Positions 46,512 to 55,082 of a DNA stretch of 64,000 nt are shown in pieces; the stretch's first letter is position 1, and each line of letters begins with the position of its first letter. The notes below the pieces were generated by a model. That model was not told the DNA's origin. It did no database searches and saw only the letters and a program-made list of their open reading frames with translations. Position numbers and translations under genes: made by a program. The stretch is from Phytohabitans houttuyneae (GTDB lineage: Bacteria > Actinomycetota > Actinomycetes > Mycobacteriales > Micromonosporaceae): assembly GCF_011764425.1 (NCBI RefSeq), contig NZ_BLPF01000001.1:372001-436000 (forward strand), read 5' to 3'.

Positions 46512-47369
46512 GTGATCGCACGGGTTCCGTTCGGCGCGACCGGACACGAGTCGAGTCGGGTGATCTTCGGCGGTGCCGCGCTGGCCAACGTCTCCAAAGG
46601 CGAGGCCGACCGCACGCTGGATCTCCTGCTCGCCCACGGCATCAACCACATCGACGTCGCGGCCGGCTACGGCGACGCGGAGCTGCGGGTCGCACCGTGG
46701 CTGCGGCGCCACCCCGGCACGTTCTTCGTCGCCACAAAGACCGGCGAGCGGTCGTACCGCGGCGCCCGCGAGCAGATCCACCGCTCGCTGGAGCGCCTCG
46801 GCACCGACCGCATCGACATGATCCAGCTGCACAACCTCGTCGACGTCATCGACTGGGAGACCGCCCTGCGCGACGGCGGTGCGCTGGAGGCAGCGGTCGA
46901 GGCGCGGGAGGAAGGGCTGGTCCGCTTCATCGGCGTGACCGGCCACGGCTTGACCGTGCCCGAGATGCACCGGCTCAGCCTGGAGCGCTTCCCCTTCGAC
47001 TCGGTCCTGCTGCCGTACAACTACCGGCAGATGAAGGACCCCTACTACGCGGAGAAGTTCGAGGCGGTCGCGGCGGTGTGCGCCGAGCGCAACGTCGCGC
47101 TCCAGACGATCAAGAGCCTCGCCCTGCGCCCGTGGGAGGGCCGGCCCAAGACCGCCGGTACCTGGTACGAGCCGCTGCGCGAGCAGGCCGACATCGACCT
47201 GGCGGTGCACTGGGTGCTCGGCAACCCGCAGGCGTTCCTGCTGACCACCGGCGACGCGGAGATCCTGCCCGCCCTCCTCGACGCGGCCGAGCGCTTCGAG
47301 CAGCGCCCGTCCGACGAGAGCATGGAGTCGCTCGTCGCCGAACGAGGGCTCTCGCCCCTGTTCGTCTAG
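46512..47369 (+). CDS. Aldo/keto reductase
   Basis: 285 residues, TIM-barrel AKR. The catalytic set is visible: Asp and Tyr in [12 protein letters not shown], Lys in VATKTGERS, His in [16 protein letters not shown]-type site regions follow ([18 protein letters not shown]). GTG 46512 is 10 nt after the glycosyltransferase stop, so the two are probably co-transcribed. The substrate cannot be told. Confidence 0.9.
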   Translation: MIARVPFGATGHESSRVIFGGAALANVSKGEADRTLDLLLAHGINHIDVAAGYGDAELRVAPWLRRHPGTFFVATKTGERSYRGAREQIHRSLERLGTDRIDMIQLHNLVDVIDWETALRDGGALEAAVEAREEGLVRFIGVTGHGLTVPEMHRLSLERFPFDSVLLPYNYRQMKDPYYAEKFEAVAAVCAERNVALQTIKSLALRPWEGRPKTAGTWYEPLREQADIDLAVHWVLGNPQAFLLTTGDAEILPALLDAAERFEQRPSDESMESLVAERGLSPLFV

Positions 47370-47403
47370 CCCTCTGACCTTCCCGCACCTGCCGCGGCGC
47401 ACG

Positions 47404-47690
47404 TGGTAGCCGTTTCAAAGGACCCAACCCGAACCAGATCCGGGCTACCGCGATGTCCGTGGTGGTCCGGACCGCTGCTCCCGCGGCCTCACCCTCCGTG
47501 GGCGCCCAACTCACCCCAACCCCCAGTCGCCGTTCAGATCGTGGTCGTTTGCTGCCCCTGGAGGGGCAGCAAACGACCACGATCTGCTCTATGGGCCTCT
47601 TGTTGACACCCGATCAAGGAGCCGGTGTGGCCCAGAACATCCGTGATCGCCCACATCGGCCCACGGCGGCGGCTCCGGCGGATCTGTAGA
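47404..47690 (-). repeat. Dispersed intergenic repeat, full copy R3
   Basis: Reverse-strand counterpart of R1. Reading on the minus strand: a CCTTGATCGG module, GCCCATAGAGC, the long hairpin (47535-47586), a G-rich stretch, the GGTCCGGACC core, and the end stem (GGTAGCC 47405-47411 with GGCTACC 47443-47449 on the plus strand). It lies after the aldo/keto reductase and before the luciferase-like gene. Confidence 0.87.
47535..47586. repeat. Perfect 24-bp stem hairpin inside R3
   Basis: CAGATCGTGGTCGTTTGCTG then CCCC (47535-47558), a TGGA loop, and the exact reverse complement (47563-47586). Compared with the R1 hairpin, CA has become TG on one arm, with matching changes on the other, so pairing is preserved. 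Confidence 0.95.
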
Positions 47691-47890
47691 GACTTCGGGG
47701 TGTGGGTCCTCGCGGTCGCCGGCTTCCCCGCACGCCGTCGCTGTTTCTGACCGGCGGCCAACGCGCCAGCCTTTCTTTGATCGGCGTCGACACCGGCGAC
47801 CACCCCGCCCTGTCCCGGACGGGAATCGCCCCACCTCAACGCCGAGCTCTAAAGATCTGTCCGTGCCGGGGCGCGCCGGCGGCTCCCTCT
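47691..47890. other. Intergenic stretch, outer part of R3 and promoter region
   Basis: No gene recognised. Part (about 47785-47823, minus strand GGGGTGGTCGCCG then GACGCCGATC) matches a block beside R1. A strong Shine-Dalgarno, GAAGGAGAT, lies at about 47896-47904, before an in-frame ATG at 47909. Confidence 0.45.
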
Positions 47891-47995
47891 CGACGAAGGA
47901 GATCCACTATGGACAGACGTCGGGTGGCCATCCTGGTCGCCGCGCTCGCCAAAACCGGCCCGCATGGCTGGCCCCGGAGTGGGTACAGGGCCGGC

Positions 47996-48946
47996 ATGCG
48001 GATCGGCTACTTCCTGTCCAGCGAGGAGTACACCCCGGCTGAGCTCGTCGCCCAGGCTAAGGGCGCCGAGGCGGCCGGCTTCCAGGCGCTGTGGATCTCG
48101 GACCACTACCACCCCTGGGTCGACGCACAGGGGCAGAGCCCGTTCGTCTGGTCGATGATCGGCGCGCTCAGCCAGGTGACCAGGCTGCCGGTCACCACCG
48201 CCGTCACCTGCCCGACCGTCCGCATCCATCCCGCGGTCGTCGCGCAGGCGGCCGCGACGAGCGCGGTGCTGCACGAAGGGCGGTTCGTGCTCGGCGTCGG
48301 CTCGGGCGAGGCGCTCAACGAGCACATCTTCGGCGACCCGTGGCCCAGCGCCGACGTCCGGCTGGAGATGCTCGAGGAGGCGGTCGACGTGATGCGCCAG
48401 CTGTGGAAGGGCGGCTTCGTCGACCACCGCGGCCGCCACTACACCGTCGAGAACGCCCGCATCTACACCCGGCCCGAACGGCCGCCGGCGGTCTACGTGT
48501 CCGGGTTCGGCCCCAAGGCGGTCGACCTCGCCGCGCGCATCGGCGACGGCTACGTCAGCACGATGCCGGACGGCGACCTGGTACGCCGCTTCCGCGACGG
48601 TGGTGGCGGCGACAAGCCGTGCCAGGGCGGCTTCAAGGCGGCGTTCGCCGGCAGCGCCGAGGAGGGCGCGCGGATCGCCTTCGAGCGCTGGCCGAACGCG
48701 GGCGTGCCGGGCGAGCTGTCCCAGGTGCTGCCGTCGCCCCGCCACTTCGAGCAGGCCTCGCAGCTGGTCACCCAGGAGATGGTCGGCGACTCGTTCGCCT
48801 GCGGCGACGACCCTGAGCCGCACCTGCGGCAGATCGAGCAGTACGCCGAGGCCGGGTTCGACGAGGTCTACGTCGCCAACACCGGGCCGCACTGGCAGGG
48901 GCTCTTCGACATGTACGCCGCGAAGGTGCTCCCCCGCTTCGCATAG
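47996..48946 (+). CDS. F420-dependent LLM-class (luciferase-like) oxidoreductase
   Basis: 316 residues from ATG 47996 (MRIGYFLSSEEYTPAELVAQAKGAEAAGFQALWISDHYHPW), matching the usual start of F420-dependent glucose-6-phosphate-dehydrogenase-like enzymes. GVGSGEALNEHIFGDPWPSADVRLEMLEEAVDVMR and VYVSGFGPKAVDLAARIGDGYV are family blocks. It would use cofactor F420 in a redox reaction. An in-frame ATG at 47909 has a much stronger ribosome site and would add 29 residues (MDRRRVAILVAALAKTG); which start is used is open. Confidence 0.9.
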   Translation: MRIGYFLSSEEYTPAELVAQAKGAEAAGFQALWISDHYHPWVDAQGQSPFVWSMIGALSQVTRLPVTTAVTCPTVRIHPAVVAQAAATSAVLHEGRFVLGVGSGEALNEHIFGDPWPSADVRLEMLEEAVDVMRQLWKGGFVDHRGRHYTVENARIYTRPERPPAVYVSGFGPKAVDLAARIGDGYVSTMPDGDLVRRFRDGGGGDKPCQGGFKAAFAGSAEEGARIAFERWPNAGVPGELSQVLPSPRHFEQASQLVTQEMVGDSFACGDDPEPHLRQIEQYAEAGFDEVYVANTGPHWQGLFDMYAAKVLPRFA

Positions 48947-48955
48947 GATGCCGCG

Positions 48956-49615
48956 GTGACCGAGCCGCCCGCGCACCTCACCGAGACCCGCATCGCGTAC
49001 GACACCGTCGCCGCCGACTACGCCGACCTGCTCAAGGGCGCGCTGGCCGAGGCGCCGCTGGAGCGGGCGCTGCTGGGCACGTTCGCCGAGCTGGTCCTGG
49101 CCGCCGGCGGCGGGCCCGTGGTCGACGCCGGGTGCGGGCCGGGGCGGATCACCACGTACCTCGACGGGCTGGGCCTCGACGTGCGCGGCGTGGACCTCTC
49201 GCCGGAGATGGTGGCGGTGGCCCGCCGCCTGTACCCCGGCCTGCCCTTCGCGGCCGGCAGCATCACGGACCTGGACGTCGCGGACGGCGCGCTCGCCGGC
49301 CTGGTCGCCTGGTACTCGGTCATCCACACGCCGCCCGCGCAGCTGCCGGCGGTGTTCGCGGAGTTCGCGCGCGTGCTGCGGCCCGGCGGCCACCTGCTGA
49401 TGGCGTTCCAGACCGCGTCCGCCGGCGACGTCGAACCGCGCCGGATCGAGCGGGCGTACGGGCACACGCTCGCCCTGGACGCCTACCGGCTCTCGCCGGA
49501 CCGGGTCACGGAGCTGCTGGCGGCGGCCGGCATCGAGGTGACCACGCGGGTCGTCCGCCAGCCGGAGATCCAGGAGAAGACCCCGCAGGCGTACCTGATG
49601 GCCCGGCTCAGCTGA
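48956..49615 (+). CDS. Class I SAM-dependent methyltransferase
   Basis: 219 residues. AdoMet motif I VVDAGCGPGRITTYLDGLGLDVRGVDLSPEMVAVAR, acidic motif and the RPGGHLLMAF post-motif are intact. Small-molecule methyltransferase; substrate unknown. GTG 48956, 9 nt after the LLM gene; its 3' end overlaps the convergent gene by 8 bp. Confidence 0.9.
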   Translation: MTEPPAHLTETRIAYDTVAADYADLLKGALAEAPLERALLGTFAELVLAAGGGPVVDAGCGPGRITTYLDGLGLDVRGVDLSPEMVAVARRLYPGLPFAAGSITDLDVADGALAGLVAWYSVIHTPPAQLPAVFAEFARVLRPGGHLLMAFQTASAGDVEPRRIERAYGHTLALDAYRLSPDRVTELLAAAGIEVTTRVVRQPEIQEKTPQAYLMARLS

Positions 49616-50759
49616 GCACGCGGAAGGTCAGGCCGGCGGCTTCCAGGCGGGTGCGGAGCGCGTCGCCCATCGCGGTCGCGGTCGTGAGCTGGCCGGCCAG
49701 GTCGGGCAGGTCGTCGTGGGTCAGGCAGAGCGCCGACTCGGCCAGCATCTTCGCGGTCTCGCCGTAGCCCGGGTCGCCGCCGGCCACCTCGGTCAGCACC
49801 CGGCGGCCGCCGCTGTCGGCGACGAACCGCATCCGGAACCAGCCGCGGGCGCGCTGCTCCTCGCTCGGGCCGCGCCCCGCCGGCAGGAGCCGTCCCAGCG
49901 CGCGCCGGGTCGGGCCGAGCTGGGCCAGCGCGAACGCCCCGCCCGCACCGGCCGCGATACCGACCGCGCTGAGCGCGCGGCGCACGCCGATGAAGTGGCC
50001 GTACGTGAAGTCCGGCCCGTACCGGGGAAGCGACCGCGCCGAGCGGACCACGATCTGCGGGTCGATGCTCGCCATCGGCAGGGCCCACACGCCGAGCTCC
50101 GCCTGGCGGTGCGGGCGGCCGGCCACGGCGCGGACCCGGCGCCCGTCCGGCTTCGGCTCGACCTCGCGGCGGGCGGCGTGTGCGGCGGTCGCCGCGCGGA
50201 AGCGGCCGAAGTTCACCAGCACGGTGTTGAACGTGCCGCCGGACGGCCGGCCGCCGGCACTGATGTACCCGCGCATCCGGATCGGCTCGCCCTCCGGCAG
50301 CTGCTGGACCGTGAAGAGGGCGCCGAGGTCGGGCGGGATCGAGTCGAAGCCGCACGCGTGCACGAGGCGGGCGCCGGTGCTGGCGGCGGTGGCGTGGTGC
50401 TCCACGTACACGCGGTCCACGAACTCCGGCTCGCCGGTCAGGTCCACATAGTCCGTACCGGAGGCGGCGCAGGCGGCGACCAGCGGCCCGCCGTACCGGA
50501 TGTAGGGACCGACCGTGGTCGCGACGAGGCGGGTCGACGCGGCGAGGTCGCGCAGCGCCCGCTCGTCGCCGGCCTCGGCCGTGACCACCTCGACCGGCGC
50601 GCCGAGCCGGTCGCGGAGCGCGCGCAGCCGCTCGCCGTCCCGCCCGGCCACCGCCCACCGCAGGCCGGCGGGAGCGTGTGCGGCCAGGTACTCGGCGGTG
50701 AGGCGGCCGGTGAAGCCGGTGGCACCGAAGAGGACGACGTCGTACGCCCGATCCGTCAT
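49608..50759 (-). CDS. Saccharopine-dehydrogenase-like/trans-acting enoyl reductase-type protein
   Basis: 383 residues. Rossmann start YDVVLFGATGFTGRLTAEYLAAH, then VGPYIRYGGPLVAACAASGTDYVDLTGEPEFVDRVYVEHH and ARLVHACGFDSIPPDLGAL, all conserved in the family that includes mycobacterial trans-acting enoyl reductases. It probably reduces a lipid-linked or similar substrate with NADPH; no polyketide genes are nearby to support that role here. ATG 50759. Confidence 0.87.
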   Translation of the reverse strand: MTDRAYDVVLFGATGFTGRLTAEYLAAHAPAGLRWAVAGRDGERLRALRDRLGAPVEVVTAEAGDERALRDLAASTRLVATTVGPYIRYGGPLVAACAASGTDYVDLTGEPEFVDRVYVEHHATAASTGARLVHACGFDSIPPDLGALFTVQQLPEGEPIRMRGYISAGGRPSGGTFNTVLVNFGRFRAATAAHAARREVEPKPDGRRVRAVAGRPHRQAELGVWALPMASIDPQIVVRSARSLPRYGPDFTYGHFIGVRRALSAVGIAAGAGGAFALAQLGPTRRALGRLLPAGRGPSEEQRARGWFRMRFVADSGGRRVLTEVAGGDPGYGETAKMLAESALCLTHDDLPDLAGQLTTATAMGDALRTRLEAAGLTFRVLS

Positions 50760-50839
50760 TACCGGAGGGTAGCCAACGCATGAACCGGCGCCGGTCCGGG
50801 TACCAGACGGAAACCGACCTCGCAGACAGGAGGACAACG

Positions 50840-51034
50840 ATGAGAAGGGCCATCGGTCGTTGGGCCGTACTGGCGGTCGCCGTTCCCCTGGCGGCGATGG
50901 GCGCGCGGCGAATCGGCCAGGCCGTCGAGGCACGCCGCGGCTCCAACCGCGTCACGCGGATGCTGCACAGGGGTGCCGACACGCTGCAGGGCATGACCGG
51001 ACGGAAACGGAAGCACCGTTTCGGCTTCCGGTAA
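50840..51034 (+). CDS. Small basic membrane-associated protein
   Basis: 64 residues from ATG 50840 with a strong AGGAGGAC ribosome site. A hydrophobic N-terminal helix (AIGRWAVLAVAVPLAAMGARRIGQAVE) is followed by a basic tail ending TGRKRKHRFGFR. Short actinobacterial proteins of this shape are often annotated as hypothetical; no function is assigned. A clean terminator follows directly, so it is a real transcription unit. Confidence 0.75.
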   Translation: MRRAIGRWAVLAVAVPLAAMGARRIGQAVEARRGSNRVTRMLHRGADTLQGMTGRKRKHRFGFR

Positions 51035-51047
51035 CACGTACCGGCGA

Positions 51048-51084
51048 GAACGGCCCGCGTACCCGTTTGGGACGCGGGCCGTTC
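51048..51084 (+). terminator. Strong hairpin terminator after the 64-residue gene
   Basis: A perfect 13-bp stem, GAACGGCCCGCGT (51048-51060) with ACGCGGGCCGTTC (51072-51084), and an 11-nt loop, starting 14 nt after the stop. No clear T-run. Confidence 0.8.
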
Positions 51085-51108
51085 CGCTGACGCATTTCAT
51101 TGAGAGTA

Positions 51109-51181
51109 TTGGATATTTCGGGCAACTTCCGTAACATACTGCAAGCGAGCCCGCCGGGTCTGGCGGAGTGGCACCCCGGCC
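51109..51181 (+). promoter_or_regulatory. Orphan promoter and leader element (L2), twin of the xylanase leader
   Basis: TTGGAT (51109-51114), 17 bp, TAACAT (51132-51137), then the same 22-nt CTGGCGGAGTGG... block at 51160-51181. AGGAG and ATG follow at 51221-51230, but the ORF has only 28 codons and runs into the 3' end of the convergent gene. It looks like the 5' end of a lost or displaced gene. Confidence 0.6.
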
Positions 51182-51270
51182 CACATCGCGCGAGCTCGAT
51201 GGTCCAGCCCCACCATCATCAGGAGCCATGTATTGCCCACGGCGCGGTGCTCGATCACCCCGAGGCGAGA

Positions 51271-53034
51271 TCAGAGGCGATAGAGCACCGCGCCGTCGAT
51301 GTCTTCACGGGTGATGCCCAAGCCGTCCACCGGCCGGGCGGGCACGCCGTCCCACGGCGTCCCCGGCAGGTACGCGGGGATCACCAGCACGTCCTTCACG
51401 CCGATGCCCCGCAGGTACGCGATCGAGGCCTGGTCCGGGAACGAGACCGTGGCCGCCCGGGTCTGCGCCTGCGTGGTCGGCTCGAAACCGGCCATGCCGT
51501 TGGTGATCCGCGGCCACCCGTCGACCGTCCACATCATGTAGTGCAGCTCGATCAGGCCGGTCGCCGGCAGTACCAGCAAGGGCTCGCGGGCCTGGGCGAA
51601 CGCGGCCGGCGGCTGCGGCACCGGCGGGTGACCGGTCTTGTTCACCCCTTCGCCGATCACCAGCAGCAGCGGGATGACCAGCGCGACCCGGGCCACGACG
51701 CGGCCGGCGCCCTTCAGCAGGTCGGCGTTGCGGACCGCCTCGCTGACCGCGCCGGCGGCGAGGATGGCCAGGAGCAGGCTGATCCAGATCATCAACCGGC
51801 CCGGGGTGCGCAGCGCGTCCCAGCCCGGCAGGTGCTTGGAGAGCGTGATGTACCCGGGGTCGCCGTCATCGCCCAGCGTCGCGCCCAGCCCGAGCAGGCC
51901 GGTGACGACAGTGCCGATCGCCAGCATGATCCGGTGGCGCACCGAGAAGATCGAGAAGAACAGGCCCGCCGAGGCGAGCACGATCAGGCAGATGCCCGGC
52001 AGCAGCGCCATCTCCGGCGGCCAGGTCAGCTGCTCCCGCGCGACGGCGTGCCGCTCGCCCCAGAACCACGACTCCCCCGGCGCGGTGAAGTACGCCTTGA
52101 ACGGCGGGGAGAACATGACCGTCCACTCAAGGCCGCGCACGCCCTGCGGGTTGAGCTCGGTGACCTTCAGGTACACCGACGCGATCGAGACGGTGACCAG
52201 CCCGAAGATGGCACCGCCGGCGAGGTTGGCGATCAGCAGGCGCCGGCCGAACGGTGGCCGGGCTTTCTTGCGCCACCACGAGAACGCGTACGTGGCGGCG
52301 GCGACCACGCATGCGCCGAACAGGAAGTACACGAACGGCAGGCCGATGCCGAAGCCGAGGCTGACCTGCCACGCCGCGGTGAGCCAGCCGGCCACCACCC
52401 AGCCGGGGCGGCGCTTGTCCGGCTGGTAGCCACCGGTGAGGGACCAGCCGTGGCCGCGGGCCAGCATGGCCAGCGACAGCGCGATGCCGCCGGTGGAGAG
52501 GATGTTCATGTGGCCGCCGTGCGCCAGCCGCCACGGCGAGAACGCCCAGGCCACACCGGCCACCGCCGCGCCGAGCCGGCCGGCGCCGAGCTGGCGGACC
52601 AGCGCGTACGACCCGATGAACGCGAGAGCGTACAGCAGCACGTACATGACGTTGTAGCGGATGATCGTCGCGTCGAGGCCGGAGCCGATGAAGCCGGCCG
52701 GCGCGTAGCCGAGCAGCGAGTCCGTGTACGCGTACGTGTAGCGCTCGGGATAGAACGTGTTCGAGTGCCACAGCGAGAGCGGGTCGGTCAGCAGCGCGTG
52801 CCCGCCCCACGCCATCTGCCACGCCTGCACGGTCGGGTCGCCGATGTCGCCCGGGATCGTCGAGGCCGGATGCTTGAGCGTCGGCCAGGTCAGCACCACC
52901 GCGAGGAGCAGGCCGCCGAGCACGGCGAGGGTCCACTCGTGGGTCAGCACCCGCCGGACGCGCGACCGCCCGCCGCCGCCTTCCGGCTCGTCGGACGCGG
53001 TCTCGGGCTCGATCGTGGGTGCTGCGGCTTCCAT
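51271..53034 (-). CDS. Polytopic membrane protein, GT-C-type glycosyltransferase-like
   Basis: About 587 residues from ATG 53034; GTG 53058 is an in-frame alternative that would overlap the previous gene. About 10-12 membrane helices: the first (WTLAVLGGLLLAVVLTWPTL) is followed by an extracytoplasmic loop (GDIGDPTVQAWQMAWGGHAL) containing acidic residues, as in lipid-linked-sugar glycosyltransferases. The C-terminus is a soluble external domain (LRGIGVKDVLVIPAYLPGTPW). Family resemblance is structural only; the substrate is unknown. It is downstream of a methyltransferase gene on the same strand. Confidence 0.72.
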   Translation of the reverse strand: MEAAAPTIEPETASDEPEGGGGRSRVRRVLTHEWTLAVLGGLLLAVVLTWPTLKHPASTIPGDIGDPTVQAWQMAWGGHALLTDPLSLWHSNTFYPERYTYAYTDSLLGYAPAGFIGSGLDATIIRYNVMYVLLYALAFIGSYALVRQLGAGRLGAAVAGVAWAFSPWRLAHGGHMNILSTGGIALSLAMLARGHGWSLTGGYQPDKRRPGWVVAGWLTAAWQVSLGFGIGLPFVYFLFGACVVAAATYAFSWWRKKARPPFGRRLLIANLAGGAIFGLVTVSIASVYLKVTELNPQGVRGLEWTVMFSPPFKAYFTAPGESWFWGERHAVAREQLTWPPEMALLPGICLIVLASAGLFFSIFSVRHRIMLAIGTVVTGLLGLGATLGDDGDPGYITLSKHLPGWDALRTPGRLMIWISLLLAILAAGAVSEAVRNADLLKGAGRVVARVALVIPLLLVIGEGVNKTGHPPVPQPPAAFAQAREPLLVLPATGLIELHYMMWTVDGWPRITNGMAGFEPTTQAQTRAATVSFPDQASIAYLRGIGVKDVLVIPAYLPGTPWDGVPARPVDGLGITREDIDGAVLYRL

Positions 53035-53050
53035 AGGAGTCGATGTTAGG

Positions 53051-53770
53051 TCAGACACCCGCGCCGTCCGATACCCGGGCGTGCAGCACCGTGAACGCGT
53101 TGAGGTGCCAGCCGGGCACCCGGAACGGCCGCCAGCTCACTCCCAGCCGGTCGGCGCGGAAGACGTGCCGCGCCTGTGCCAGCAGGGACGGGAAGTGGTT
53201 GCGGTGGTCGAGCGCGGTGACCACGGCGTACATCTCGGCGATGCCCTGCCGCCGGGCGGCTCGCCCCGAGGTCAGCGCCTTGCCCGCGCGGTAGGCGAGG
53301 CCGGGGTCGGTCGGCAGCAGGATCGTGACCGTGCCGCCGGGCGCGGTGACCCGGCGCATCTCCTCCAGCGCGGCGAACGGGTCGGGCAGGTGGTGCAGCA
53401 GGCAGGTCGCGATCACCCGGTCGAAGCCGCCGTCCGGGTACGGCAGTGCCGACACGTCGCAGGCGCCGACGCTGATCCGCGGGTCGGCCGCCACCTCCTC
53501 GGTCGGGTGCGGCTCGCGCAGGTCGGTGAGCAGGTACTCGTCGAACGTGTGCCGCACGTAGGGCACGTGCTCCCCGCGGTTGCCACCGACCTCCAGCACG
53601 CGGGCGAACCGGACGTCCGGGCCGTAGGGCGCCTCCATCGACCGGTGCAGGTACCGCTCGAAGAACGACCCGTCAGCCGTCGCCGCGGTCGTGGAGTAGT
53701 GGTCCTCGTACCACCGGGTCAGCAGGTCGTGCGCGCGCTGGCCGGGGGCCGGGTCGTCGAGAGGTGGCAT
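53051..53770 (-). CDS. Class I SAM-dependent methyltransferase
   Basis: 239 residues from ATG 53770. The AdoMet fold reads RVLEVGGNRGEHVPYVRHTFDEYLLTDL, then ALPYPDGGFDRVIATCLLHHLPDPFAALEEMRRVTAPGGTVTILLP. Probably acts on a sugar or lipid, since the membrane glycosyltransferase-like gene follows closely. Divergent from the sulfate operon. Confidence 0.87.
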   Translation of the reverse strand: MPPLDDPAPGQRAHDLLTRWYEDHYSTTAATADGSFFERYLHRSMEAPYGPDVRFARVLEVGGNRGEHVPYVRHTFDEYLLTDLREPHPTEEVAADPRISVGACDVSALPYPDGGFDRVIATCLLHHLPDPFAALEEMRRVTAPGGTVTILLPTDPGLAYRAGKALTSGRAARRQGIAEMYAVVTALDHRNHFPSLLAQARHVFRADRLGVSWRPFRVPGWHLNAFTVLHARVSDGAGV

Positions 53771-53877
53771 CGCAGTTCCTTGCGGCGCGGAGGAGGCCGG
53801 ATTCGACCGAATGGTACCGGTCAAACCCGGCACGGCATCCACCGGTCGGGTACCAATGTCTACTTGCCCTTGAATCT

Positions 53878-53898
53878 CTATGGGTTAAGTGGAATATT
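53878..53898 (+). promoter_or_regulatory. Possible Rrf2-type operator before the sulfate operon
   Basis: CTATGGGTTAAGTGGAATAT, just before the GTG at 53905. It contains TAAGTGGAAT, like the GGAAT half-sites bound by CymR-type Rrf2 regulators, and the operon ends in an Rrf2 gene. Suggestive only. Confidence 0.35.
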
Positions 53899-53904
53899 GC
53901 GGGC

Positions 53905-54939
53905 GTGACGAAAACACGTACCAGAGCAGCCGTCGCCGTCGCACTCGCCGCGGGGCTGGCTCTTTCCGCTTGTGGGGGTGGCGACGACGCCGCCTCAGGT
54001 AGTGGTGGGTCCACCACCCTCTCCATCGTCGGCTTCGCCGTCCCGGAGGCGGCCAACAAGGCGATCGCCGCGGAGTGGAACAAGACACCCGAGGGCAAGG
54101 GGGTCAAGTTCCAGACGTCGTACGGCGCGTCCGGCGACCAGAGCCGCGCGGTGGTGGCCGGCCTGAAGGCCGACTACGTGCACTTCTCGGTGACCAGCGA
54201 CGTCACGCGGCTGGTGACCGAGGGCCTTGTCGACGAGACCTGGGACGACGGCCCCAACAAGGGCGTGGTGTCCTCCTCCGTCGTGGTGCTGGCGGTGCAG
54301 AAGGGGAACCCGAAGAACATCCAGGGCTGGGACGACCTCATCAAGCCGGGCATCAAGATCGTCACGCCGAACCCGGCCTCATCCGGCGCCGCCCGGTGGA
54401 ACGCGCTGGCCGCGTGGGGCCACATCGCCGCCAACGGCGGCACCGACGAGCAGGCCGCGGACTACCTGAAGAAGCTCTTCGCGAACGTCTCCTCGCTGCC
54501 CAACAGCGGCCGCGACGCGACGACGAGCTTCCTCAACGGCGGCGGCGACGTGCTGCTGGCGTACGAGAACGAGACCATCCTCGCCACGCAGAACGGCGAG
54601 GAGCTCGAATGGATCTACCCGGACACGACGATCAAGATCGAAAACCCGGGCGCCGTCCTCAAGAACGCCGGCCCCAAGGCGAAGGAGTGGCTCAACTTCG
54701 TGCTGAGCGACAAGGGCCAGCGGCAGTTCGCGCTCAAGGGCTTCCGCCCGATCATCGACGGCGTCGACACCGGCGGCATCGAGGGCGCCAAGGACCCGAA
54801 CAACCCGTTCCCCACGCCGAAGAAGCTGCTCACCGTCGAAAACGACTTCGAGAGCTGGTCCGCCTTGTCGAAGAAGTTCTTCGACGAGAAGGAGGGCATC
54901 ATCACGAAGATCATCGCTGAGTCGGGCAAGGCACAGTGA
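53905..54939 (+). CDS. Sulfate-binding lipoprotein
   Basis: 344 residues from GTG 53905. Lipobox ALSACGGG, then the sulfate/thiosulfate-binding fold: TLSIVGFAVPEAANKAIAAEWNKTPEGKGVKFQTSYGASGDQSRAVVAGLKADYVHFS, and NPASSGAARWNALAAWG. It captures sulfate outside the cell for CysT/CysW. First gene of the operon; its stop overlaps the GTG of the S4 micro-ORF. Confidence 0.94.
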   Translation: MTKTRTRAAVAVALAAGLALSACGGGDDAASGSGGSTTLSIVGFAVPEAANKAIAAEWNKTPEGKGVKFQTSYGASGDQSRAVVAGLKADYVHFSVTSDVTRLVTEGLVDETWDDGPNKGVVSSSVVVLAVQKGNPKNIQGWDDLIKPGIKIVTPNPASSGAARWNALAAWGHIAANGGTDEQAADYLKKLFANVSSLPNSGRDATTSFLNGGGDVLLAYENETILATQNGEELEWIYPDTTIKIENPGAVLKNAGPKAKEWLNFVLSDKGQRQFALKGFRPIIDGVDTGGIEGAKDPNNPFPTPKKLLTVENDFESWSALSKKFFDEKEGIITKIIAESGKAQ

Positions 54940-55082
54940 GCGAGCGAGCTGGCGCGGCGGCGTCTGGACGGAGCCACCCCGCCGACGAAGTCGGGGTTTC
55001 GGGGTGGCGGAGGAAGACGTCGCCTTCAGCGCCGCGCGAGCGAGCGAACCAGGAGGGCACAGTGAGTCAGGGGATTCAGTGA
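54936..55082 (+). repeat. Coupled micro-ORF repeat S4 between sulfate-binding protein and CysT
   Basis: A 147-nt, 48-codon ORF. Its GTG overlaps the upstream stop (GTGA) and its TGA overlaps the cysT GTG (GTGA). It begins MSERAGAAASG and later reads APRERANQEGT. GGCACAGTGAG is duplicated at both ends (54931-54941 and 55057-55067), like a target-site duplication. Inside is a stem of GCCACCCCG with CGGGGTGGC around a CCGAC/GTCGG stem. Confidence 0.7.

Noticed and set aside
51100-53049. A long plus-strand frame starting just after the L2 promoter
   Set aside because: After the first few codons it is antisense to the polytopic membrane protein and has no recognisable domain. The L2 promoter is kept as an orphan.
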